Below, one piece after another: positions 47,692-55,807 of a DNA stretch of 64,000 nt (the stretch's first letter is position 1; every line of letters starts with the position of its first letter). Source of the stretch: Methylobacterium nodulans ORS 2060 (GTDB taxonomy: Bacteria > Pseudomonadota > Alphaproteobacteria > Rhizobiales > Beijerinckiaceae); NCBI RefSeq assembly GCF_000022085.1, contig NC_011894.1, positions 5,540,001 to 5,604,000 on the forward strand, written 5' to 3'. Below the pieces are notes generated by a model, which worked only from the letters and a program-made list of their open reading frames with translations, was not told where the DNA came from and made no database searches. A program made the translations under genes and the position numbers.

Positions 47692-48374
47692 CCCTCGCCG
47701 CCGGCCCGGACCATGTAGCCGGCACCCCGTACCGTGTGGATCATCGGCCGCTCGAACCCCTTGTCCACCTTGGCGCGCAGGCGCGAGACATGGACGTCGA
47801 TGACGTTGGTCTGCGGATCGAAGTGGTAGTCCCAGACGTGTTCGAGCAGCATCGTGCGGGTCACGACCTGCCCGGCATGGCGCATCAGGTATTCGAGCAG
47901 GCGGAACTCGCGCGGCTGGAGCACGATCTCCTGGCCTCCGCGGGTGACGCGGTGCGACAGCCGGTCGAGTTCGAGGTCGCCGACCCGGTAGGCGGTCGGC
48001 TCGCCCGCCCCTCCCCCGCGGCGGCGCGCCAGAACCTCGATCCGGGCGAGGAGTTCCGAGAAGGCATAGGGCTTCGGCAGGTAGTCGTCGCCCCCGGCCC
48101 GCAGGCCCTTCACCCGGTCGTCGACCTGCCCCAGCGCCGAGAGGATCAGGACCGGCGTCTCGACGCCCTGCTCGCGCAGCGACCGGATCAGCGAGAGTCC
48201 GTCGAGCTTCGGCAGCATGCGGTCGACCACGAGCACGTCGTAATCCCCCTCGCGGGCGAGCGCATAGCCGTCGAGCCCGTCGGCGGCGAGATCCGCCACG
48301 TGGCCGGCCTCGCGAAAAGCTTTCGAGAGATAGGACGCCGCCTCGCGGTCGTCCTCGATGATCAGGAGACGCAT
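47688..48374 (-). CDS. OmpR-family response regulator
   Basis: 228-residue regulator. Receiver domain: MRLLIIEDDREAASYLSKAF, phospho-acceptor Asp in VLVVDRMLPKLDGLSLIRSL, Lys in DDYLPKPYAFSE. The C-terminal winged-helix domain has LQPREFRLLEYLMRHAGQVV, RTMLLEHVWDYHFDPQTNVI and DVHVSRLRAKVDKGF. Start ATG 48374 is the natural N-terminus. It precedes and overlaps the sensor kinase. The receiver and DNA-binding parts resemble QseB/CzcR-type regulators, often metal or envelope stress, but the stimulus is not deducible. Confidence 0.93.
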   Translation of the reverse strand: MRLLIIEDDREAASYLSKAFREAGHVADLAADGLDGYALAREGDYDVLVVDRMLPKLDGLSLIRSLREQGVETPVLILSALGQVDDRVKGLRAGGDDYLPKPYAFSELLARIEVLARRRGGGAGEPTAYRVGDLELDRLSHRVTRGGQEIVLQPREFRLLEYLMRHAGQVVTRTMLLEHVWDYHFDPQTNVIDVHVSRLRAKVDKGFERPMIHTVRGAGYMVRAGGEG

Positions 48375-48900
48375 GGGACGCGATACTATCCCAACTCGGG
48401 CACACCGCCTGCCGCTTAAGCAGGTTTCGGACAAGTGCCTTGCGGTTTTCCGTCAAAAACCTGCGACATAGCAAAAGCCTAGGCAGGCTTGCGTCGGCAT
48501 GCCGACGCAAGCCTGCCTAGGCCCGCCCCGACGTGCCGGCCGGGGGCGCGGCGATCGGCACGTCGGGTTCGCCTCGCTTAAGGACGGCAGGCCGGGCAGC
48601 GAAGCGCCCGACCTGCCGCGGCTGAGACCGGCGGATCGTCCTGGGGGGCGACGATGGATCCGACGGTCCGGCCCTCGGGGCCGGGGCGGTGGAGCCCGGG
48701 GGATGAGAGGTCCCGACCACGCCCGGCGACATCCCCAGTGATGCGCCGGCGCGGCTTACGCCTGCGTCTCCGGAACATGACATTCCGGTAAGGCAGGCCC
48801 TGGAGCAGGATCCGTTCCACCATGAACGGATCCTGCTCCAGGTTTTTGATTGTGCCGCATTGTCTGCGACGAACCGGGATCCACTTCGTCGGAAAATGCT
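48375..48900. other. Gene-less 526-base region between response regulator and mucR
   Basis: Contains the regulator promoter region (48375-48476), a 46-bp perfect palindrome, about 270 bases in which I see nothing definite, and a 105-bp repeat that runs into the mucR stop codon. Confidence 0.6.
48477..48522. repeat. 46-bp perfect palindrome, no loop
   Basis: From gcctaggcaggcttgcgtcg to its exact reverse complement with no spacer. About 100 bases upstream of the response-regulator start. It could extrude as a cruciform or form a long RNA hairpin. Confidence 0.9.
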
Positions 48901-48903
48901 CTA
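48799..48903. repeat. Rhizobiales-type intergenic repeat abutting mucR
   Basis: A perfect 19-bp inverted repeat (cctggagcaggatccgttc) with a 6-base loop is followed by a tail containing gtgccgcattgtctgcgacg and cacttcgtcggaaaatgctc. The final ctag overlaps the mucR stop codon. Elements with this hairpin-plus-tail form are abundant in Methylobacterium and relatives. Confidence 0.75.
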
Positions 48904-49344
48904 GGCCTCGGCGAGGCTGAGCTCGCGTGCCGGCGTCTTGACGATCGGAAGACCGAGAGTCAGGGCGCGGGCGAGTTCCGAGCGCCGCTTCGAGTAATCG
49001 GCGCAGGTCATCGGGTAGTCGGGCGGCAGGCCCCATTTCTCCCGATAGGCCTCCGGCGTCAGGCCGAGCCGCGTGAGATGGCGGCGAAGGGTCTTGTAGG
49101 GTTTGCCGTCCTCGAAGCTGATCAGCGCGTCGTAGGTGATTGAGCGGCGGATCTCGGCGGGTGTCGGCTTCGGAGGACCGGACGGAGCGGTCGTCCCCTG
49201 CGCGGCGCTGTGCAACGCCGCGTGGATCTCGCCGATCAGGCGGGGCAGCTCGCCGCTCTGCAGGTGGTTCCGGCTCAGATAGGCAGTCGCGATATCAGCC
49301 GTCAGCACGGCGAGCTTGCCGGCGTTCGGAAACGTGGAAGTCAT
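48901..49344 (-). CDS. MucR/Ros-family transcriptional regulator
   Basis: Global regulator of exopolysaccharide, motility and virulence genes in Rhizobiales; 147 residues. The family core is clear: PAEIRRSITYDALISFEDGK, PYKTLRRHLTRLGLTPEAYR and EKWGLPPDYPMTCADYSKRR. However the two zinc-binding cysteines of the CLEC segment are replaced (SFED), leaving only a His ligand. Mesorhizobium Ros homologues without these ligands are known to fold without zinc. The C-terminus ends SLAEA at a stop shared with the repeat. Start ATG 49344. Confidence 0.92.
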   Translation of the reverse strand: MTSTFPNAGKLAVLTADIATAYLSRNHLQSGELPRLIGEIHAALHSAAQGTTAPSGPPKPTPAEIRRSITYDALISFEDGKPYKTLRRHLTRLGLTPEAYREKWGLPPDYPMTCADYSKRRSELARALTLGLPIVKTPARELSLAEA

Positions 49345-49477
49345 GAGATATGTGGCCTTGCCGAAGGCGGGTGTCCGCCGGGGAAGGTCAAGTTATCACG
49401 GCTTGAATGACCGTAACAATGTTTCCGGCGGACGCGATCACAAAATCTTGATGCCACCCTCCTTTGCGTCATGTCGC

Positions 49478-49494
49478 GGGCAATTTATTTGCCC
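49478..49494 (-). terminator. Weak hairpin at the receiver gene stop
   Basis: gggcaa, loop tttat, ttgccc immediately after the receiver-gene stop on the minus strand. Only 6 bp and no T-run, so a tentative terminator. Confidence 0.3.
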
Positions 49495-49881
49495 TCAGGT
49501 CAAGCAGGCCTCGAGAACCTCGGACAGCGGGGTGCGGCGAGGCAGTCCCGGATGCCTGGGGGGCTCGGCGCTGAGCAGGCCGCGCTCGGCGTCGAACCCG
49601 TCGAAGAACACGGCCGGGACGCCCTCGTGACGCAGCTGCGCCGCGAGGGCGATGCCGTGCCCGGTTCCCGACAGGCTGTCGATCATCGCCAGGTCGGCGA
49701 TCTCGTCCTGCGCCCAGGTCAGCGCCTCGGCCTCGCACGCAAAGGGCTGGACGAGACAGCCGAGTTCCTCGAGCGTCCCGCAGAGCCGCGCGCGCAGCCA
49801 CGGATCGGGCGTCAGCAGCAGCACCCTGCGGTAGAAGAAGCGTGCGTCGGGTGCCATCGCGGCCCCTTCCTGGCTGGCCAT
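49495..49881 (-). CDS. Single-domain receiver-like protein, degenerate
   Basis: About 128 residues from the ATG at 49881; an ATG at 49857 with a better purine-rich site is also possible. Fold order fits a response-regulator receiver: RRVLLLTPDPWLRARLCGTL, LEELGCLVQPFACEAEALTW, IADLAMIDSLSGTGHGIALA with potential acceptor Asp68, then VPAVFFDGFDAE. The first acidic pair is reduced to one Asp, the Thr/Ser position reads Asp, and the conserved Lys-Pro is Arg-Thr. So it may not be phosphorylated in the normal way. No output domain. Confidence 0.72.
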   Translation of the reverse strand: MASQEGAAMAPDARFFYRRVLLLTPDPWLRARLCGTLEELGCLVQPFACEAEALTWAQDEIADLAMIDSLSGTGHGIALAAQLRHEGVPAVFFDGFDAERGLLSAEPPRHPGLPRRTPLSEVLEACLT

Positions 49882-50072
49882 GTGTGGGGTCTCCGGGGCG
49901 CCGCGTCGCGCCCTCCCGGCCGGTATGCGTCCCGCATCCGGCGACAGAGCTTCCGGATTAGCCACAGCAGCGGATGAAGACCGTGTGATGACGCACGCAA
50001 AGCCGCCATCCCCGCACGATGCGCTCGGGGCGCGCAGAGGGATGACGGCGATTGTCGGCGGCTGGGCGAGGC

Positions 50073-50246
50073 TCAGGGCCCGCCCGCGAGGGCGCCCAGC
50101 ACGGCCATCACGAGTTCGTCGACATCGATGCGGCCATCGAGCCGAATCGGCCCCGACCCGGACTTGTCGAGGGTGAGGCGTCCTGACGCGGCCTGCCGCT
50201 CCAGCTCCGCCAGAATGGCCTTGCGCACGGGCTCTTCCAGATTCAC
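50073..50246 (-). CDS. Small unknown protein, 57 residues
   Basis: Begins at a GTG after ggaaggag (about 8 bases spacing). The sequence MNLEEPVRKAILAELERQ then AASGRLTLDKSGSGPIRLDG and IDVDELVMAVLGALAGGP is predicted helix, short beta region and a hydrophobic helix. Clean codon use and a strong ribosome-binding site support it; no family recognised. It sits between the GSCFA gene and the receiver gene, same strand. Confidence 0.6.
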   Translation of the reverse strand: MNLEEPVRKAILAELERQAASGRLTLDKSGSGPIRLDGRIDVDELVMAVLGALAGGP

Positions 50247-50330
50247 GGGACGGGCTCCTTCCGCCGGGGGCTCTGCGGACAGACATCGCCCGGCACGGCC
50301 GGAAGATCCCGCCGCAGCCCCCGAACCGGG

Positions 50331-51383
50331 TCAGGCGAGGCTGCGCTCGATCTCCTCCTCGTCGCAGACCACCCCCCGGGTCCGGGCGAATTCGGCCCCG
50401 GTCACGGCCTCGGGCGGCGCCGCGCCGCCCGGCGTGAAGGCGGCGAGAAAGCAGCGCATGACGTGGCGGATTCCCGCGGGCGTGACCGAGCGCTGATCCT
50501 CGGCGTAGTAGCGGGCCGCGTTCTGTCCGCCGGTGACGATCTCGTAGGAGGGGAAGTACACGGCCTGCGCGTCGCCCGCGATCGCCTCCTCGGCGGCGAC
50601 CCGCAGCACCGCCTTGGTGTAGGTGTTCGACACGAGGACGTGGCGGGCGATGCCGGTGGCGATCATCGGCACCGGCGAGACCGTGACGATGACCCGCGCG
50701 GCCGGATTAACGCCGCGCAGGCGGTCGAGGAAGCCGCGCAGATCCGCGGTCGCCTCCGCGGCCCCGGCATTGACGAGCATATAGGCGTCCGGGTCGTAGA
50801 TGCCGCCCGCCACCCCGGGGGCGAGCGGCAGGGCGGCGCCGTCCTCCCGGTGACGCCAGCCCTCGGTCTGGCCGAGCGTCAGCACGAAGACGTCGAGGCT
50901 CTCGAACAAAGCCCGGACCCGGGCGAGATGCGCCGCGCGCGACGCGGCCACCGCCTCCGGGTCGGCGAAGCCCGCAGGCTCGATCGTCGGGCGGAACGGA
51001 TCGACGAACCGCCCGTCCTCCCGCGGCCAGGCCTGGAGCGCGGGCACGAAGGCCCCGTAGGCGCGGTCGAAGAGCTGCACGAACTGGCGGGGGGTGTAGA
51101 GATTGCCGTAGCGCGCCGAATAGGTGCCGTACTGGCGCGCCTCGGCCTCCTCCGGCGCGAGGCCGGGTGGCGCGGCCTCCGTGATGTAGTAGTGGTACCC
51201 TGCGTCCCGCAGGGCCTGGGCGACCCGCTGGGCGAAGCAGCTGCCCGCGGTCGCCACCCGGTCGGTCGGGGCGATCGGGAACGGGGCGGCGGGCCGCGGG
51301 TCGAGCGCGAAGGGCGGGACGCCCGCAACGGCCCGGCGCCAGAACCGCTCGTCCGGCAGGTCCGCATAGGGATTGTGCGCCAT
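50331..51383 (-). CDS. GSCFA-domain protein
   Basis: A 350-residue protein with the namesake motif TAGSCFAQRVAQALRDAGYH at about 47-66. Further family blocks are RQYGTYSARYGNLYTPRQFV, VFVLTLGQTEGWRHREDG and RVIVTVSPVPMIATGIARHV, then the conserved YFPSYEIVTGG region. GSCFA proteins are SGNH-hydrolase-like and often occur with polysaccharide or lipid-modification genes; activity is not established. Start ATG 51383 begins MAHNPYADLPDERFW. Its start region overlaps the head-to-head WcbI-domain gene. Confidence 0.88.
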   Translation of the reverse strand: MAHNPYADLPDERFWRRAVAGVPPFALDPRPAAPFPIAPTDRVATAGSCFAQRVAQALRDAGYHYYITEAAPPGLAPEEAEARQYGTYSARYGNLYTPRQFVQLFDRAYGAFVPALQAWPREDGRFVDPFRPTIEPAGFADPEAVAASRAAHLARVRALFESLDVFVLTLGQTEGWRHREDGAALPLAPGVAGGIYDPDAYMLVNAGAAEATADLRGFLDRLRGVNPAARVIVTVSPVPMIATGIARHVLVSNTYTKAVLRVAAEEAIAGDAQAVYFPSYEIVTGGQNAARYYAEDQRSVTPAGIRHVMRCFLAAFTPGGAAPPEAVTGAEFARTRGVVCDEEEIERSLA

Positions 51384-52386
51384 TTCGATCCTCGTCTCGC
51401 CTCCGCGGCCCCTCGCCCGCACCCTGTTCTCGCTCCGATCCTGGGCCGCACCATGGCGGGAGCGCCGCTCCGGGCCCGGTTCGGGCGCCGGGCCCGCCAT
51501 CGCGGTGATCGGCAACTGCCAGGGACGGGGCCTTGCGGCCGTGCTCGGCCTGCTCTGCCCGGACAGCCGGGTCAGGCTGCTGCCGGTGGGCCGCCTCCGC
51601 CGCGCCGTTCCGGATGCCGCGGCCCTGGCCGCCGAGTTGCGGGGCTACGACCTCGTCCTCTCCCAGGCCTTCGCCGAGGCCACGCTCCCGGGCGGCGTCT
51701 CGGCGCTGCGGGCGCAGCTCCCGCAGCTTCGCCTGTTCCCGACGCTGGTCTTCTCGGGGTTCCATCCGGACACGATCTATGTCGGCGAGGACGCGGCGCT
51801 CGCCCCCTCGCCGCTCGGCCTCTACCACTCGGCCATCGCCGCCTTCGCGTTCCTGCGGGGCCTCGACGAGGCCCGCACGCTCGGGCTGTTCCGCGAGGAG
51901 GTCTTCGCGCGGCTCGGCTATCTCGACGTCTGGGACGGCGCCGCAAGGGCGATGCGCGCGGCCGCGGCGGAGGAGGGTTTTTCCCTCGACCGGGAGTTCC
52001 TGCTCTGGAGCCGGCGGGGCTGCTTCATGCTCAACGTCAACCACCCGAAGCTCTTCGTGCTCGGGGATATCGGCCGGCGGCTCCTGCTGGAGGCGGGCCT
52101 GCCGGTCCGCGACATCGACCCGGAGACCTATCTCACCGACGATCTCGTGCGCGACGTGGTCTGGCCGGTCTACCCGCCGGTCGCGGAGCGCTATGGCGTG
52201 TCGGGCTCCTATCTGTTCAAGGCGAAGGCAAGCGGCCCGGCCCTGCCGGCCCTCTACGACCTGCCCGCCTTCGTGGCCGCCTCCTTCCGGATGTACCGGG
52301 CGATGCCGCGCGCCCGGCTCTCGGGCGTGCGGCTGGAGGCCTGGGCGGCGGATGCGGGGGTGCGGGACCTGTTCGACGGGGCCTGA
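51373..52386 (+). CDS. WcbI-domain polysaccharide-biosynthesis acetyltransferase-like protein
   Basis: About 300-337 residues. The WcbI fold, first seen in Burkholderia capsule synthesis as a putative acetyltransferase, begins AIAVIGNCQGRGLAAVLGLL and has YDLVLSQAF, FPTLVFSGFHPDTIYVGE, and the conserved RGCFMLNVNHPKLFVLGDIG and YLTDDLVRDVVWPVYPPVAE. The N-terminal 40 residues from the ATG at 51373 are not conserved; the true start may be nearer 51500 (GTG in GCG GTG ATC). It is read head-to-head with the GSCFA gene. Confidence 0.85.
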   Translation: MCAISILVSPPRPLARTLFSLRSWAAPWRERRSGPGSGAGPAIAVIGNCQGRGLAAVLGLLCPDSRVRLLPVGRLRRAVPDAAALAAELRGYDLVLSQAFAEATLPGGVSALRAQLPQLRLFPTLVFSGFHPDTIYVGEDAALAPSPLGLYHSAIAAFAFLRGLDEARTLGLFREEVFARLGYLDVWDGAARAMRAAAAEEGFSLDREFLLWSRRGCFMLNVNHPKLFVLGDIGRRLLLEAGLPVRDIDPETYLTDDLVRDVVWPVYPPVAERYGVSGSYLFKAKASGPALPALYDLPAFVAASFRMYRAMPRARLSGVRLEAWAADAGVRDLFDGA

Positions 52387-52410
52387 TGTCAACGGGTCTT
52401 GGGTCAAGGC

Positions 52411-52534
52411 CCGTTGGCTCCGGTCTTGAGATTGTCGCCAAGGAATTGTCGCCAAGCCTCTTCAACAAAGCCTGTGGCTTGGCGTTGACAAGTCGAGATG
52501 GGTCGACGGCCCGATGCGGCAGCCGGGGCCGTTG
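52411..52534. repeat. Dispersed repeat (copy also at 61347-61474)
   Basis: Shares tcgccaagcctcttcaacaa followed by agcct and later gagatgggtc-acggcccgatg with the copy near 61347. Both copies end in ggccgttg. Confidence 0.75.
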
Positions 52535-52728
52535 ATGATGAGTCACCATCAGCTGCGCTGACCCTGACGGATGAAACCGGCTGACCAAGCGCTGCCTTCT
52601 GGGGCAATCCCACCGGCCCTCAATCGAAACTGAGGAGCGGGCGGCTTCCACGCAGGTCAGGTTCGATCGAGACCGCGTCAGCCCACGCGACGCCGTCTGC
52701 CTGACGCCGGAGACGATCGAGGATCGGC

Positions 52729-52860
52729 GCGCCCGCTCTCCCTGTCCCGGGCGCATGCAGCGTCAGCGGAAGGAGATCCGGGAAAGGGAGAGCGGGAAGG
52801 AGCGGAGAATCCGGGATGGGGTAGAGACCCTGTAATCCGGTCTGCGGTCGCATCATCGCG
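52729..52860. repeat. Dispersed palindromic repeat, relative of 14639-14790
   Basis: Ends gcccgctctccctgtcccgg and gtctgcggtcgcatcatcgc match, in reverse orientation, the modules at 14692-14790. Its middle (cgtcagcggaaggagatccg) is inverted relative to the flanks. No coding capacity. Confidence 0.7.
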
Positions 52861-53157
52861 CGTGAGGGAATGCACCGGCACCCGGCCGCCGGGCAGCGCC
52901 CTGCCGCGGGGCAACAGCGTTGCTGCACTGCAACACACGGGAACTTCCCGCCCCCGGCATCCAGCCGCGCCGCAGCGTGGCCGCAATTGACGACTGATTA
53001 ACCTTCGCGGACGGTTTCCGAGGCCACGCATCCTGCGGGCCCTCGCCGCAAGGCCTCGTCAAGGTTGACGGAACCTTCGCTTAACCGCCCGCGACCTAGA
53101 GGATGTCGCGAAGTCGCGGCGGGGTGGTGGTCGGCCCCGCCAGAGGAGTACCCATCG

Positions 53158-53676
53158 ATGTCGCTGCCGCTCGCCTCGTCGCGCGTGCTCAGGGCCGCCG
53201 TCGCGGTCGGTCTCGCCCTGTCGATCGCCGCCTGCTCGTCGAACAAGGACCTCGCGGACGCCTCCGCCTACGCGGCCGGCGGCGGCGCCGGCGGAGCCGC
53301 CACGCCCGGCAGCGCCCAGGACTTCGTCGTGAATGTCGGCGACCGGGTGTTTTTCGAGACCGACTCGACGGACCTCACCCCGACCGCGACCGCGACCCTC
53401 GACAAGCAGGCCCAGTGGCTGTCGCGCTATCCGCACTACACCTTCCTGATCGAAGGCCATGCCGACGAGCGCGGCACCCGCGAATACAACTTCTCGCTCG
53501 GCGCCCGCCGCGCCCAGACGGTGCGGGACTATCTCGCCTCGCGGGGCATCGCGGGCTCGCGGATGCGCACCGTATCGTACGGCAAGGAGCGGCCGGTCGC
53601 GGTCTGCAACGACATCTCCTGCTGGTCGCAGAACCGCCGGGCCGTCACCGTGCTCGATGGCGGCGCGAGCTCTTGA
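53158..53676 (+). CDS. pal: Peptidoglycan-associated lipoprotein
   Basis: Outer-membrane lipoprotein of the Tol-Pal system, 172 residues. Signal peptide and lipobox are visible: LRAAVAVGLALSIAACSSNK with lipidated Cys at about 23. The OmpA_C domain has DRVFFETDSTDLTPTATATL, YTFLIEGHADERGTREYNFS, LGARRAQTVRDYLASRGI and RTVSYGKERPVAV. A Gly/Ala linker joins anchor and domain. Start ATG 53158 follows gaggag. tolB is not upstream in the window. Confidence 0.97.
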   Translation: MSLPLASSRVLRAAVAVGLALSIAACSSNKDLADASAYAAGGGAGGAATPGSAQDFVVNVGDRVFFETDSTDLTPTATATLDKQAQWLSRYPHYTFLIEGHADERGTREYNFSLGARRAQTVRDYLASRGIAGSRMRTVSYGKERPVAVCNDISCWSQNRRAVTVLDGGASS

Positions 53677-53752
53677 GCACCCGCCCCATTTTTGCCGCGA
53701 CGGGGCTGATCTGCTATCGCGGCGTCCCGCTGCGCCTGCCCAACGTGCCGCC

Positions 53753-54667
53753 ATGCTCCGCCGCCTGATTCTCGTCTCCGGTCTCCTTCTCGCCACGACG
53801 CTGCCCGGGAGGGCGCAGGACGCCGCCGACCTCGTCGTGCGGCTCAACCGCCTGGAGAACCAGTCCCGCCAGATGGCGGGCCAGATCGAGACCCTCCAGT
53901 ACGAGAACCGGCAGCTGAAGGAGCAGCTGCGCAAGTTCCAGGAGGACGTCGAGTACCGCTTCCAGGAGGGCAAGGGCGCCCGCCCCTCGCCGCCCGCGGC
54001 CGCTTCCAAGCCCGCGAAGCGCAGCGACGCCTTCGATCCGAGCCAGTCGCCCGGCGCTCCCGGGGCGCCGCAGCCGCTCGGCGCCACGACGCCCTCCACG
54101 GCGCGGGCGGTCGCGGCGGCTCCTGCGACCCCGAACACCACCGCGACCCTGGCGCCCCCCACCGCCGCGCTGGAGGAGACGGTGCCGCCCTACGGCGAGC
54201 CCGTCGACATCACGCCGCCGAGCCGCGCGCCCTCAGGCCCGGTCCGCCCGCGCGAGAGCGTGGCGGCCACCGGAACCGGCGACGCGAAGGCAGATTACGA
54301 GATGGCCTATGCGTACGTGCTGCAGCGCCAGTACGAGCAGGCCGAGATGAGCCTGCGCCAGTTCATCCAGTCGCATCCGCGCGACGCGCTGGTGCCGGAC
54401 GCCACCTACTGGCTCGGCGAGACCTACCTGCAGCGCAACCGCACCCGCGAGGCCGCCGAGCAGTTCCTGAAGGTCTCGACCGACTATGCCCGCTCCCGCA
54501 AGGCGCCCGAGGCCATGCTGAAGCTCGGCGCCTCCCTCAACGCGCTTGGCGCCCGCGAGCAGGCCTGCGCGACCCTCGCCGAGCTGGAGCGTAAGTTCCC
54601 GCAGGCCTCCGCCGCCGTGAAGCAGGGCGTCGACCGCGAGCAGAAGCGGGCGCGCTGCGCCGCGTGA
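53753..54667 (+). CDS. cpoB: CpoB (YbgF), Tol-Pal associated periplasmic protein
   Basis: Periplasmic coordinator of peptidoglycan synthesis and outer-membrane constriction, 304 residues. Signal peptide MLRRLILVSGLLLATTLPGR ending AQ, an N-terminal trimerising coiled coil (VRLNRLENQSRQMAGQIETL), a long Pro/Ala/Thr linker (about 75-170), and three C-terminal TPRs (ADYEMAYAYVLQRQYEQAEM, DATYWLGETYLQRNRTREAA, PEAMLKLGASLNALGAREQA). Start ATG 53753. It overlaps tilS by GTGA. Confidence 0.95.
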   Translation: MLRRLILVSGLLLATTLPGRAQDAADLVVRLNRLENQSRQMAGQIETLQYENRQLKEQLRKFQEDVEYRFQEGKGARPSPPAAASKPAKRSDAFDPSQSPGAPGAPQPLGATTPSTARAVAAAPATPNTTATLAPPTAALEETVPPYGEPVDITPPSRAPSGPVRPRESVAATGTGDAKADYEMAYAYVLQRQYEQAEMSLRQFIQSHPRDALVPDATYWLGETYLQRNRTREAAEQFLKVSTDYARSRKAPEAMLKLGASLNALGAREQACATLAELERKFPQASAAVKQGVDREQKRARCAA

Positions 54668-55683
54668 CGGAGGCGGCCCGGCCGCTCGACCGGGAGGAGT
54701 TCGCGCGCCGGCTCGACCGGTGGCTCGGCCCCGGAGCCGCGGGCGGCGTGGTGCTGGCCGTGTCGGGCGGACCGGATTCGACGGCCCTGATGGGCGGCGC
54801 GGCGCGGCTTCCACCTCTTGTGCCGGTGATGGTGGCGACCGTCGATCATGGCCTGCGGCCCGAGGCCGCCGCCGAGGCCGAGGCCGTAGCACGGCTTGCC
54901 GGGCGCCTCGGCCTGCCGCACCGCATCCTCGCCTGGACCGGCCCCAAACCCCGCACCCGCCTGCAGGAGGCGGCCCGCGCGGCCCGCTACCGGCTGCTCC
55001 TCGACCTCGCCCGGGAGCAGGGCGCGGCCGCCCTCCTCACCGCCCACACCCTCGACGATCAGGCCGAGACCGTGCTGATGCGGCTCTGCGCCGGCTCGGG
55101 CCCGGCGGGGCTCGGAGGGATCGAGCCCGTGCGGCACCTCGGCGGCCTTGCCCTCGTGCGGCCCTTCCTCGACCTGCCGAAGGCGCGCCTCGTGGCGACC
55201 TGCGCGGCGGAAGGCTGGCCCTTCGTGGTCGATCCCGGCAACGCCGATGCCCGCTTCGCCCGGGGACGCCTGCGCCGGGTGATGCCGCATCTCGCCGCGG
55301 AGGGTCTGACGGCGGCGCGGCTCGCGCGTCTCGCCGAGCGCCTGCGGCGAAACGAGGCGGCGCTCGCCGCTGCCGCCGATGCGGCGCTCGACGCCCTCGC
55401 CCGTCCGGGGGCGCGGCCCGGAGGGATGATGCTCGACGCGAGGGGACTCGCCGTCCTGCCCGAGGCCGTGGCCCTGCGCGTGCTGGCGCGGGCGATTGCC
55501 ACCGTGGTGGGCGGGAACGCCCGGCCGGCGCGCCTCGAACGCCTCGAAGACGTGCTGTTCGGGCGTCTCCTGCCAGCGATCGCCGCCGGAGGACGCCTGC
55601 GCTGCACGCTGGGCGGCGCCCTCCTCCACCTGTCCGGCGGATCCCTGTCGCTGAGCCCCGAACCACCGCGCCGGGCGGGTTAG
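54664..55683 (+). CDS. tilS: tRNA(Ile)-lysidine synthetase
   Basis: Modifies C34 of the minor tRNA-Ile to lysidine so that it reads AUA. 339 residues; PP-loop [20 protein letters not shown] at about 28-47, [18 protein letters not shown], and [20 protein letters not shown] with the metal-binding region, then [20 protein letters not shown]. The C-terminal domain is short compared with E. coli TilS, as in other alphaproteobacteria. GTG start at 54664 overlaps the cpoB stop. Essential in most bacteria. Confidence 0.95.
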   Translation: MTEAARPLDREEFARRLDRWLGPGAAGGVVLAVSGGPDSTALMGGAARLPPLVPVMVATVDHGLRPEAAAEAEAVARLAGRLGLPHRILAWTGPKPRTRLQEAARAARYRLLLDLAREQGAAALLTAHTLDDQAETVLMRLCAGSGPAGLGGIEPVRHLGGLALVRPFLDLPKARLVATCAAEGWPFVVDPGNADARFARGRLRRVMPHLAAEGLTAARLARLAERLRRNEAALAAAADAALDALARPGARPGGMMLDARGLAVLPEAVALRVLARAIATVVGGNARPARLERLEDVLFGRLLPAIAAGGRLRCTLGGALLHLSGGSLSLSPEPPRRAG

Positions 55684-55807
55684 GCTCTGCCCCTCCCGGG
55701 CGATTTACTTGGCAAGGGGGGTGGCGGCGCCTACATTGGGGTCCGAGTGTCGGCAGCCATCCCTGCACGCCTGCGTGGCGCCGCGCTCCACAGGGAATGC
55801 CTTTTCG

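Larger units (their letters stand above)
52387..53157. other. Gene-less 771-base region upstream of pal
   Basis: Holds two repeats (52411-52534 and 52729-52860). The last 170 bases, with several ttaac stretches, presumably carry the pal promoter. I see no gene here. Confidence 0.6.

Noticed and set aside
48523..48798. Possible small genes between the palindrome and the repeat near mucR
   Set aside because: Frames have no start context or conserved features and look like high-GC noise.
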